A DNA stretch of 47,468 nucleotides, taken from NCBI GenBank assembly GCA_964360145.1, contig CAYHWW010000010.1:1-47468 (forward strand), in the 5' to 3' direction. Source of the DNA: CAYHWW01 sp964360145 (GTDB lineage Bacteria; Bdellovibrionota; UBA1018; CAYHWW01). Position 1 is the stretch's first letter, and each line of letters starts with the position of its first letter. Under the pieces are notes generated by a model, which did not search any database, was not told the origin of the DNA, and saw only the letters and a program-made list of their open reading frames with translations. The position numbers and the translations under genes are program-made. This document shows positions 15,569 through 23,381 of the stretch, one piece after another.

Positions 15569-16900
15569 TCACCGCGGCAAATACTGCTCCAGCAGCGGGC
15601 GCACGTCGATGCGGGCCCGGATGGTGCTCATGAAGTAATAGACCCCCACCATCTTGCGATTCAAAAAGATCAGCTGCCGGGGTGGTGCCCGCAGGCCCAG
15701 CTCTTTGAAAATGCGCGGCACCATGGCCTTCATGCGCAGGGGCAGGTCCGAGGCGCGGAAATCGTAAGCGCCGCTGGCATGGAAGGGTTCGAGGAACATG
15801 TCGCAGAGCTCCACGTGGAGATCCTTCACGGATGGAGGGTCATCCCCCCGGATCAATCCCAGTTCGATGCCCGCCTCGATGCAACGTTTGCGGTTCCGCT
15901 GGAAACTCGCCCCGATCATCTCGATGTAGAGACGGCGCCACTGGTCATCAAAACACTTCACCGCGCCGAAGTCCAGAAGGACGAGGCGGCGCGCCTCCGC
16001 ATCGATGAGGTAATTCGCGAAATTAGGATCGGTCTGAATGACGCCAAAGCGGAAAAGCTCTTTGTAAAACACATGAAGAAAGCTGAGACCGATGCTGTTG
16101 CGCGTCCCCTCCGCCGCACTGCTCTCACCAAACTCCCGGGGGTGCACCCCCCGCATGAATTCCGTGGTGAGAATACGCTTCGTCGAATGTTCCGGGAAAT
16201 ACCGAGGGATCACCACAGGGGGCACATCCGCGAAATAGCCCCGGAACTCATCCATGGCGGCCCCTTCACGAAGGTAATCCGTCTCTTGAAGCAGGACCTC
16301 TTTCACTTCATCAAGCACGGACTGAAAATCCCCGCTTTGGGGCACCTGGGCCGCGATTTTGAAAATCGTGCCCAACGCATCAACGTCAGAGTCGATGCTC
16401 AGATCCACGCCGGGATACTGCACCTTCACCGCCACCTGGGTGCCGTCTTCGAGACAGGCCCGATGGACTTGGCCGATGGACGCGGCGGCGATGGGCTGCT
16501 TTGAGAAATCAAGAAGACGTTTGCGGAAGTCCGCGCCGAGCTCGGAAGCAATGACCCGCTCCATGGCAGGCCATTCCATGAACTGCGACTCCCCCTGGAG
16601 CGTTGAGAGGATCTCCACGACCTCTTTTGGAAAAAAGTGCTCGCCATGAAGGGAGACCATCTGGCCCAGCTTCATGGCGGCACCCTTCATGCGGCTCAAC
16701 TCAGCGACGATTTTGCGCGCCTGATTCACGTGGTGGAGGCGTTTGTCGGCAGCCGCGACGACCTTGTTTTTGAAGGCCGATGCGAATTTTTCGCCAAGGG
16801 CCGCCGCCCCCAGTCTCGCCGTGAGCCCCGAGAGCTTCCGCGCCCGCGCAAAACGCGAGGTGGGGATTTTCTTCAAACCACGGGGGGGACGCTGCTCCAT
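15569..16900 (-). CDS. ABC1/ADCK/UbiB-family atypical kinase
   Basis: A 443-residue protein with the UbiB-family motifs in order: KxGQ (KLGQMVS), the alanine-rich loop AAASIGQVH, the lysine in VAVKVQYPGV, ETDYLREG, QTDPNFANYLID in the catalytic-loop position and LLDFGAVK as the metal-binding DFG. Bacterial members support ubiquinone synthesis or lipid homeostasis and act as ATPases or kinases. It lacks the C-terminal membrane helices of E. coli UbiB, so it is closer to the soluble ADCK-like group. It is flanked by unrelated small genes and its promoter is not obvious. Confidence 0.88.
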   Translation of the reverse strand: MEQRPPRGLKKIPTSRFARARKLSGLTARLGAAALGEKFASAFKNKVVAAADKRLHHVNQARKIVAELSRMKGAAMKLGQMVSLHGEHFFPKEVVEILSTLQGESQFMEWPAMERVIASELGADFRKRLLDFSKQPIAAASIGQVHRACLEDGTQVAVKVQYPGVDLSIDSDVDALGTIFKIAAQVPQSGDFQSVLDEVKEVLLQETDYLREGAAMDEFRGYFADVPPVVIPRYFPEHSTKRILTTEFMRGVHPREFGESSAAEGTRNSIGLSFLHVFYKELFRFGVIQTDPNFANYLIDAEARRLVLLDFGAVKCFDDQWRRLYIEMIGASFQRNRKRCIEAGIELGLIRGDDPPSVKDLHVELCDMFLEPFHASGAYDFRASDLPLRMKAMVPRIFKELGLRAPPRQLIFLNRKMVGVYYFMSTIRARIDVRPLLEQYLPR

Positions 16901-16964
16901 GGGAAGAGCCTAGCCCAATTCTTATTCCCCCTCTGAGCTTTCGCGAGGGAATTTTTTCGGCGAA

Positions 16965-17531
16965 CTAGCGCAGTTCCGCCACCTTTTGTGCCACGGGCAT
17001 CTGATAACGGTCCACGGCGATCTTCAGCCGCGCCTCTTCGATGCCGGTGATGACGCTGCCTAGGCGCAGGAGGGGCGCACGCACGCCGCGGTCCCAGGAT
17101 ATCTGCAGGGGCATGCGCAGGCTCGCCACGGAAGCGCCCTCGCAGGAGAGATCCATCAGTGCGGGTCTCAAATCAGAAGCGAAGCGCTCGAAGCGCGATA
17201 CCTGGCACACCGCCTCACAGATGGAGTTGGCGCCGACACCGCGGGTGATCACAGCGCTGATGGGCTTGCCGGTGTGGTCGCGGCCCACGGAGAGGGTGAG
17301 GCGAGCGGCGGTGGCGGGATGGGTGAAATCACCGGAGAGAAAAATCTGTCGATGCTCACCGCGGCAAGGGACGGCGGCAGCACGGGTTCGCCAGTGTTCA
17401 GGCTCCGCTGCCCAGCCGCGATTGAGGAGGAGCACGGCCAGCAAACCAAAAGAAAAAGAGAACATGGAAAAGAGCATCCAGGCCAGCGGCGCCCCCGATT
17501 CAACCCAGTTTCTTGCGATTTTGTCCCACAT
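16965..17531 (-). CDS. Membrane-anchored hypothetical protein
   Basis: A 188-residue product starting MWDKIARNW; AAGGAG precedes the ATG at 17531 at good spacing, which decides the start. One hydrophobic segment (LAWMLFSMFSFSFGLLAVLLL, residues about 18-38) anchors it, and the remaining 145 residues are predicted outside the cytoplasm. The soluble part contains four cysteines, two of them in SICEAVCQVS. No domain recognised. Confidence 0.7.
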   Translation of the reverse strand: MWDKIARNWVESGAPLAWMLFSMFSFSFGLLAVLLLNRGWAAEPEHWRTRAAAVPCRGEHRQIFLSGDFTHPATAARLTLSVGRDHTGKPISAVITRGVGANSICEAVCQVSRFERFASDLRPALMDLSCEGASVASLRMPLQISWDRGVRAPLLRLGSVITGIEEARLKIAVDRYQMPVAQKVAELR

Positions 17532-17839
17532 AGCGATCTCCTTGAATTGTCTCGTCCGTTGCATCCATGCAGCGGGCCCATTCCTTGGGCTGGCTCTTCG
17601 GACTGAGTCCGATCCCTGTGCCGGAAAGCCTTGTGATCCGTGGCTTTCAAGGTGCGTCCTGCGCCTCGACCACTACTAATACAAGGTCAGTGCCAGCTTC
17701 ACTGAACTGGCTCTATTTTGTCGTGAAACCCCGGCGTGTCCAAGGATTTCAGGGGATTAGAGCAGTTAAAGGAAGAACCTCACCTCTGCGCGGCGAGTCA
17801 GCCCACTGTTCAACAGAGTCAGTTTGACTCTGAACACCG
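17532..17839. other. Intergenic stretch upstream of the membrane-anchored gene and downstream of panD
   Basis: No gene is supported on either strand. It contains a 13-base palindrome CGGACTGAGTCCG at 17599-17611 and the hairpin after panD at 17814-17832. It probably carries the promoter of the minus-strand gene starting at 17531, but no convincing -35/-10 pair was found. Confidence 0.5.
17814..17832 (-). terminator. Hairpin after panD
   Basis: CAGAGTCA at 17814-17821 pairs with TGACTCTG at 17825-17832 over a 3-base loop, 7 bases beyond the panD stop on the minus strand. There is no T-run, so it may slow or protect the 3' end rather than terminate by itself. Confidence 0.4.
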
Positions 17840-18235
17840 TTATAACTGGTGCTGGGACCGGGGCACCTTGGCCGCGGGGTGCTCTTTTGACACCGGGCGA
17901 TTGGCCTCATCCACGAGAACCACTTGGGGCGCAAAACCGGGGAGGTCTTTTTCCTCCATTTGCGCATAGGTGGCGATGATGACTTTGTGGCCGGGTTGGG
18001 CCAAGTGAGCGGCGGCGCCATTGACGCAGATGACGCCACTGCCGGGGGTGCCCTCAAGGGCGTAAGTGCAGAAACGCTCGCCGTTGGTGATGTTGTAGAC
18101 CTCCACCCGCTCGTGGGGCCAGATGTCCGCGGCGCGTAAAAGATCGCGATCAATGGTGATGGACCCCTCGTAGTGGAGATCCGCCTCGGTGACCGTGGCG
18201 CGGTGGATCTTGGATTTGAACATCATGCGCTGCAT
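17840..18235 (-). CDS. panD: Aspartate 1-decarboxylase proenzyme
   Basis: PanD makes beta-alanine for pantothenate. The 131-residue protein begins MQRMMFKSKIHRATVTEADL and has the self-cleavage site Gly24-Ser25 in HYEGSITID, where Ser25 becomes the pyruvoyl group. I chose ATG 18235 because the N-terminus then matches the family; no ribosome binding site is visible, and a promoter is placed so that the transcript starts at the ATG. The other pantothenate genes lie 5 kb away on the opposite strand. Confidence 0.95.
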   Translation of the reverse strand: MQRMMFKSKIHRATVTEADLHYEGSITIDRDLLRAADIWPHERVEVYNITNGERFCTYALEGTPGSGVICVNGAAAHLAQPGHKVIIATYAQMEEKDLPGFAPQVVLVDEANRPVSKEHPAAKVPRSQHQL

Positions 18236-18242
18236 GGGGTTG

Positions 18243-18271
18243 GTTTTATCGCGGCAGCGCATGGGGGTCAA
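18243..18271 (-). promoter_or_regulatory. panD promoter, leaderless arrangement
   Basis: On the minus strand TTGACC (18271-18266) and TAAAAC (18248-18243) are 17 bases apart, and the ATG begins 8 bases after the -10 box. Transcription should therefore start at or within a base of the start codon, consistent with the absent Shine-Dalgarno sequence. Confidence 0.55.
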
Positions 18272-18303
18272 TGGCATTGCCCGCAGGCACAGCAGTCCCC
18301 CAT

Positions 18304-18332
18304 TTGACATGCCTGCATAGTATTGATATCAT
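18304..18332 (+). promoter_or_regulatory. vapB promoter, leaderless arrangement
   Basis: A full-consensus TTGACA (18304-18309) and TATCAT (18327-18332) are 17 bases apart; the ATG at 18339 lies 7 bases downstream, where transcription should begin. Confidence 0.7.
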
Positions 18333-18343
18333 GTAGGCATGTC
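18306..18343. promoter_or_regulatory. Palindromic operator over the vapBC promoter
   Basis: GACATGCCTGCAT (18306-18318) is an inverted repeat of ATGTAGGCATGTC (18331-18343) with one mismatch. It overlaps both promoter boxes and the start codon. This is the expected site for autorepression by the VapBC complex. Confidence 0.65.
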
Positions 18344-18608
18344 GAAGAAGGCAACACAGCGCTCTCATCAATACACCATCCGAGGGGTCGGTCGCTCGCT
18401 TCACGGCAGCTTGCGCCGCCGCGCCAAAGATCGGGGCATGAGCCTCAATACGTTGATCCTCGACGTGCTGGCCCGGGAGGCAGGCATTCAGGGAGAACGC
18501 CCCGTCTACAGTGACCTTGACGCCCTTGTCGGCAGCTGGGTCGATGACCCCGCTGTCAATGCGGCCCTTGCCGAAGCGAGAAGCATCCACCCCAAGGACT
18601 GGGAATGA
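18339..18608 (+). CDS. VapB/FitA-type antitoxin
   Basis: The 89-residue protein has an N-terminal ribbon-helix-helix DNA-binding region (YTIRGVGRSLHGSLRRRAKDRGMSLN is the core, residues about 12-37) and an acidic C-terminal tail that would wrap the toxin. It overlaps the downstream PIN-domain gene by 4 bases (ATGA), the classic antitoxin-toxin arrangement. No ribosome binding site is seen; the transcript appears leaderless. Confidence 0.85.
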   Translation: MSKKATQRSHQYTIRGVGRSLHGSLRRRAKDRGMSLNTLILDVLAREAGIQGERPVYSDLDALVGSWVDDPAVNAALAEARSIHPKDWE

Positions 18609-18997
18609 GCCGCATTGCCCTGGACACCAATGCCTACCGCCTCTTCATGGAAGGACGCCCTAATGTGGTGCACCTCATTCGTGAGTCAGACTTCATTGGC
18701 TTGCCTGTGCCCGTCATCGCGGAACTGCGCTTCGGGTTTCAGCAGGGCACCAAGGGCCGTGCCAACGAGGCCCTGCTCCAACGCTTCATGGACTCCCCTC
18801 GCGTGGAACCCTTGAACTGCGATCTCGCCACCACCCATCATTTCGCCGCACTCAAGTCCCAGCTCAAAAAACAAGGTACGCCCATCCCCATCAATGATGT
18901 GTGGATCGCGGCCCTCGTCCTCCAGCACGACTGCCAGTTGGTATCCCTGGACCAGGATTTCAAGCATCTTCCGCAATTGGCTTGGATCACTCCATGA
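18605..18997 (+). CDS. vapC: VapC-type PIN-domain ribonuclease toxin
   Basis: A 130-residue PIN-domain protein. The four acidic residues of the active site are visible: Asp7 in ALDTNAY, Glu40 in VIAELRFG, Asp98 in INDVWIAA and Asp116 in SLDQDF. VapC toxins cut tRNA or rRNA when freed from the antitoxin. Its stop codon overlaps the 3' end of the convergent minus-strand gene by 11 bases. Confidence 0.9.
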   Translation: MSRIALDTNAYRLFMEGRPNVVHLIRESDFIGLPVPVIAELRFGFQQGTKGRANEALLQRFMDSPRVEPLNCDLATTHHFAALKSQLKKQGTPIPINDVWIAALVLQHDCQLVSLDQDFKHLPQLAWITP

Positions 18998-19373
18998 TGC
19001 AAACGTCGTAGGCAGCATGCTGATGCACCCACAGATTGGCCACGCAGAACTGGCCGAAGCGGATCTGGCGACGGCAATCGGCGAGGCTGCGGTCTTGCTC
19101 ACGTTGGGTCGTACCTTGGTAGCAGAACGTCACGGTGGTGGGCGCCGGGTCTGCCTCCATGAGGCAGACGTCGTAGGCAGCGTGGCGGTGCTCGTAGATG
19201 TTGGTGGAACACACTTGGAAATCCGTACGGATCTGGCTCCGACAAGCGCGCAGATGCTCCGCCTGCTCCTGGCTGCTGAATCCTCGCCACAAGTGCACTT
19301 CTTTCATGGTGGCGGCCTGTGCCACGCTGGAACCCATAACGACGAAAGCCAATGCGCCAAATATCCAATTCAT
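18987..19373 (-). CDS. Small secreted cysteine-rich protein with an internal duplication
   Basis: A 128-residue product with signal peptide MNWIFGALAFVVMGSSVAQA and AAAGGGG upstream of the ATG at 19373. The mature protein has two similar halves, each with the pattern C-R-x-Q-I-R, then C, N, H-x-H-A-A-Y-D-V-C-x-M-E. The cysteines probably form disulfides in the periplasm. It starts 28 bases after the end of the large AAA+/M41 gene and may be co-transcribed with it. No known family recognised. Confidence 0.75.
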   Translation of the reverse strand: MNWIFGALAFVVMGSSVAQAATMKEVHLWRGFSSQEQAEHLRACRSQIRTDFQVCSTNIYEHRHAAYDVCLMEADPAPTTVTFCYQGTTQREQDRSLADCRRQIRFGQFCVANLWVHQHAAYDVCIME

Positions 19374-19401
19374 ATTTACCCCTTTGAAAGTGAGATCCTT
19401 G

Positions 19402-22400
19402 CTACCACTTCGTCTGCGTCGTTGGTGCCACTGGGGTGGCAAACGGCGCCCGGGGCCCCCGGATCAATAACTGCGCGCAGCGCACCCCTCGGGGTTCCCG
19501 CTGATACCGGGGCAGATTCTCTTCGCCACCCGCGGCGCGCACCCTTGCCGCGGTTTCCTCCCAGACGCGGGCGATGGCGCGGCTGTCCACATGGCCGTGG
19601 ATCATCAAGGCGCCAGCGAGCGCACGGAAAAACGGGAAGTTGGCGCGGATGCGTTCTTGGGCAAAGCGCCGTCCTTCATCCAAGAGGAGCTGGGCCTCTT
19701 GCTGCACCAGCGGGGCCTCCGTCACGACTTTGCCCTCGGCGTTGACGGGCAGCCGCAACGCCACCTCAGGGGTTGAGGTGAGGCGTTTTTCCGCGATGTA
19801 TCTCACGGCCTCTTTAGAAGCCTTTTCTACATCATTGCCCCAACCCGAGTCCTCAGTGAGGCTCATGGCATTCTCGCCCTCCCGGCCCCCTAGCATGCGA
19901 GCGATGTCCGCCACCGCTTGCTCCCGGGTACGCCCCGTGAGAGGGAGATCCTCGTAGCGGGCATAGCCGCCAAAGTTGCCGGCGGCGCGCACCGTGATGA
20001 AATCGATGATCTCGCGGGTAAGGGCCGGAACGTTGGCAACGGCATGGCCCGCCTCATGGACGGCCACGCGGTAGACGTCAGCACGACCTAGGAGCATGCG
20101 CATGGGCGCATCGCTGGTGAGCTCTTTTTCAAAGGTCAACGGCTCGACCTGGCCAGGCACGAAGACACTGATGGTGAGCTTCACCTCGCGCTCCGGCGGC
20201 GCATTGCCCGAATACATGAAGCGGCCATGCCAGTTGTCGGTGAGGTTCATGCGCACCCGCATCTGGCGGCGGAACCCGTCATCGTAACCAAGGGTCACGA
20301 TTTCACGCATGGCATCCTTGAGGACTTCAGTGGCGAGTTTCCGCATAGAACGGGCGCCCTCGTCATGGGTGAAGAAGCTCTCCGCCATGACGGTAAAGAA
20401 CCCCTCTTCGAACTCCAGGGGCTGAAGACTGTTCTCCCGGGCGATGATGCCCGCGGTCTGGTCCACCATGCGGCGCGCCAGCTGCAAACGCTCGGCAAGC
20501 AAAAGGGGCTTCATCAACGTGATGTTCCCTTCAAAACGGCCAATGAAGGCCTTAGGCCAGCCGTGGCGCTTTTCGAGAACCATGGTCAGGATGCTGCGTT
20601 TATTCACACGCTTCCACACGGCCATGCGCAGATCGTCCGTGGGCACATCCTGCATCAGCTCCTCGCCTTCGTTGGAGGTGAAGACGAAGACGTACTTATT
20701 CAGGTCGTAGCTTACCCCCTGGGCGTTCACCCAGTAACCGTCGTCGATGAGCTCGTAGAAGCGCATGAGCAGGGCATTTTTCATCTTGGGATCGCCGCCT
20801 CCCATGTTGCCGATCTCATCAAAGCAGGCCACTCCGCCTTCGGGAAAGTCCTGGAGGAACTTCTCGAAGGGCGCCACGGTCTGTGAACCCTGGACACCGC
20901 GGTTGGAGCCGAAGATATCGTTGAAAGCGTATTCGTTGGAGACTTTGCCCATGTCGAACTTCTGCAGACGACCGGCATCACCGAAGTTCTCCAGGGCAAC
21001 GCCCCGGGCCAGCTCGGTTTTACCAATGCCCGTGGGCCCCAACAGCAGCATGGCAGGGGGCTTCACCTGGGTGGCGGTCATGGCCGCGGCACCAATGGTG
21101 CGGGAAGCGATGTGCACGGCAACGGGCTGACCGATGACGTGCGCATTGAGGCGAGCCTCCAACGTACGCAGGTGGTCGCGGACCCGGGGGTCGCTCAACG
21201 GGGGCTCCGCCTGGCTCCGAGGCAACTCGTCTTCCACGAAGGGCGGCGGCGCGGGGCTTGGATCTGTAGCGGCTGTTACAGTGGCGGATGCCTCAACGAC
21301 GGCCTGATGGAGCATCACCCGCAAGCGAGGACTGCCATCCTCATCCCGGTGGAGGACCATCTCGGCCCTATTGCCCTGGCGCAGGCCCAGCTCCTGCACG
21401 GCGCGGCGCAACGCACGCACGATCATGCGTTGGATGGATTTTTCCACGGCGCGCACGCCTTTTTCTGGAATGTACACAGCATCGACCACTGCGGCCGCCG
21501 CCCCATCAGGCATGACCACCTCGTAGTTCAGATCCTGACGGAGTTTATCAGTGATGGCCTGGGCCGCCCTCATTGCAATTTGCACGGCGCCTTCATAGGA
21601 TACCGGCGCCACGGGAACGCCGCGATCGACACGGGTCAGCACTTCAGCGGGTAGAGTACGGGACTGATCATAGAGATTGCGAGGGTCCGGCTGCATGAAG
21701 AAATCCTTCACGTCCTCGTCAGTAATAGATGTCATGCGCGCTTCCGTTTCCCGGCGGGAAAGGGCCGTGCGCCTACCCCGGGGATAGATGCGCTCGGAGC
21801 CTTTATTGGTGGTCAAGATCAGCAGGGATTCACCAAGCTCATCGATACCGCCGTCACCAGCCTGGGAGCGCCCCATGTCCATAAAATCCATGATGGCTTG
21901 GGCAAAAGAGGGGTCTGCCTTATCAAGCTCGTTGATGATGATGACATTGCGGCCCTTGCCACGCCCGCGCAAAAAGGTTGGCAAAATGCCGCGGCTGATT
22001 TCCCAGTCCTTAGTGCCCCGGGGCGTACCCATGAGCTTCGTGAGAGCCAAGCTATTGGGCCCAGACTGGTAATCGATGCCATTGATTTCCAAGACGCGGT
22101 CTTCATTGCCCAAAGCATGCAATGCAAAGCGCTTGGCACCGAAAGTTTTACCCGAGCTCGAAGGTCCCGCGGCGATAAGCACCCGGTGTCTTTTCTCTCC
22201 TAGTCCCAAACGAATTTCTTCCCACAGGTCCACCATGGCGTCGACGTAGCGGGGCTGGTCGATGACGTCCTCCGCGAGCCTACGCCGGAGCTCGACTTTG
22301 TCGGCATAAAACTGCGCGAGATTGTCACGATCGAAAGCCAGCGCCTCGCCGCTGCTGGGGCGACTCTCAGGTGCTGCGACAGCCACAGAGCGCTGGTAAT

Positions 22401-23283
22401 CCTCGTTCACCGTCAGCGACCCCTGTTCAAGCTGGGCGGCATTTCCCGGGGGCGGTAACGGCGTCGTGGCGCCGTTCTTGCCCACAAGCACCGTGCGGCC
22501 TTGCACGATGGCAACCACCTGATTGGAGGTGCTCGCAAGGTCCGTGACTAAGCCCGGACCGAGGAGACGCGTGGCGCGGAAACGATCGGGAGAAAACATT
22601 CCGGGCATGCGCACCCGCCAGAGCGAACCATCCTCACCAAGAAAGAACGCGCCGGCAGCGTGGGGGTTGGCCACGAGGCGCTTGATGGCAGGAGTGTTGG
22701 TTTCCGTGCGGAAGGCCAGCCCGTTGCTAGCCATGCTGTTGCGCCTGGAATAGAAAATCACTCCGTTTGATTCGCCCTCATAGGAGGCATAGAGATTCCC
22801 CTGCTTGTCGTAGGCCACGCGGGTGTAAACACACCCGCTGGGAGCGACCCGCAGGCGGTCTTCCACGATATCACTGTTTCTTTCGCGGAAGAGGATCTTG
22901 CTGTCACCATCTTCATCTTCCACGCGACGGATGCTGCCCCAGAGAAAGGGAAAGACACCATCCCGGCCCGCGATATTTTCTTGGGACAGATTTTCACGAT
23001 TGACCTGCACCCAGCTCAAATGGCCGGTGGGCCGCATGAGGCGCTCCATAAAGGGGAGCCGCGCACTCTCGACTAACTTGTAAAGATTTCCCTGGCCATC
23101 ATTGAGGACGACGAAGCGCTCCACCAAGCGGTCATCATCAGCCTCTACCTCAGCCCGTGACAGCGTCACGAAGACAGTATTGAGGGTTGAGAAAACCAAC
23201 AGTGCTAAAATAGTAATGCGCGAAAGACACCCCACGGCCCACCCCTGTCCCATTGTGATGAAGGCATAAGGTTTCGCACGCAT
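19402..23283 (-). CDS. Exported tandem AAA+ (Clp-type) protein fused to an FtsH-type M41 zinc peptidase
   Basis: A 1293-residue protein. Residues about 11-44 form a signal peptide or membrane anchor. Residues 50-290 are beta-rich with short repeats such as GQGNLYKL, QGNLYASYEG and EDGSLWRVRM, like a propeller sensor. AAA+ module 1 has Walker A GPSSSGKT (373-380) and a Walker B with Asn for Asp, IIIINELD (447-454). Module 2 starts NAHVIGQPVAV like ClpA/ClpB D2, with Walker A GPTGIGKT (749-756) and Walker B ACFDE (819-823). The C-terminus has HEAGH (His1076, Glu1077, His1080), LGGREGEN and GNDVEKASKEA with Asp1151, the FtsH zinc site at nearly the same spacing. It should be an ATP-driven protease, but with a Clp-type double ring rather than the single FtsH ring. 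No ribosome binding site is evident; ATG 23253 is another possible start. How ATP would be available if it is exported is unclear. Confidence 0.85.
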   Translation of the reverse strand: MRAKPYAFITMGQGWAVGCLSRITILALLVFSTLNTVFVTLSRAEVEADDDRLVERFVVLNDGQGNLYKLVESARLPFMERLMRPTGHLSWVQVNRENLSQENIAGRDGVFPFLWGSIRRVEDEDGDSKILFRERNSDIVEDRLRVAPSGCVYTRVAYDKQGNLYASYEGESNGVIFYSRRNSMASNGLAFRTETNTPAIKRLVANPHAAGAFFLGEDGSLWRVRMPGMFSPDRFRATRLLGPGLVTDLASTSNQVVAIVQGRTVLVGKNGATTPLPPPGNAAQLEQGSLTVNEDYQRSVAVAAPESRPSSGEALAFDRDNLAQFYADKVELRRRLAEDVIDQPRYVDAMVDLWEEIRLGLGEKRHRVLIAAGPSSSGKTFGAKRFALHALGNEDRVLEINGIDYQSGPNSLALTKLMGTPRGTKDWEISRGILPTFLRGRGKGRNVIIINELDKADPSFAQAIMDFMDMGRSQAGDGGIDELGESLLILTTNKGSERIYPRGRRTALSRRETEARMTSITDEDVKDFFMQPDPRNLYDQSRTLPAEVLTRVDRGVPVAPVSYEGAVQIAMRAAQAITDKLRQDLNYEVVMPDGAAAAVVDAVYIPEKGVRAVEKSIQRMIVRALRRAVQELGLRQGNRAEMVLHRDEDGSPRLRVMLHQAVVEASATVTAATDPSPAPPPFVEDELPRSQAEPPLSDPRVRDHLRTLEARLNAHVIGQPVAVHIASRTIGAAAMTATQVKPPAMLLLGPTGIGKTELARGVALENFGDAGRLQKFDMGKVSNEYAFNDIFGSNRGVQGSQTVAPFEKFLQDFPEGGVACFDEIGNMGGGDPKMKNALLMRFYELIDDGYWVNAQGVSYDLNKYVFVFTSNEGEELMQDVPTDDLRMAVWKRVNKRSILTMVLEKRHGWPKAFIGRFEGNITLMKPLLLAERLQLARRMVDQTAGIIARENSLQPLEFEEGFFTVMAESFFTHDEGARSMRKLATEVLKDAMREIVTLGYDDGFRRQMRVRMNLTDNWHGRFMYSGNAPPEREVKLTISVFVPGQVEPLTFEKELTSDAPMRMLLGRADVYRVAVHEAGHAVANVPALTREIIDFITVRAAGNFGGYARYEDLPLTGRTREQAVADIARMLGGREGENAMSLTEDSGWGNDVEKASKEAVRYIAEKRLTSTPEVALRLPVNAEGKVVTEAPLVQQEAQLLLDEGRRFAQERIRANFPFFRALAGALMIHGHVDSRAIARVWEETAARVRAAGGEENLPRYQREPRGVRCAQLLIRGPRAPFATPVAPTTQTKW

Positions 23284-23347
23284 TGCGTCAATCGGAGCGG
23301 CGCATTTTATATTACGGTGCGACTCACTGCGTTATCATTTGATGCCG

Positions 23348-23376
23348 TTGTCTTTTTCCGCCGACGCGTCTACTAA
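23348..23376 (+). promoter_or_regulatory. Possible promoter of the saccharopine-dehydrogenase-like gene
   Basis: TTGTCT (23348-23353) and a weak TACTAA (23371-23376) are 17 bases apart, with the ATG at 23382. The arrangement again suggests a leaderless transcript, but the -10 match is poor. Confidence 0.3.
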
Positions 23377-23381
23377 GTACA

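Noticed and set aside
17567..17827. Plus-strand open frame in the intergenic region before panD
   Set aside because: No ribosome binding site, poor composition, no domain, and it runs through the hairpin after panD.
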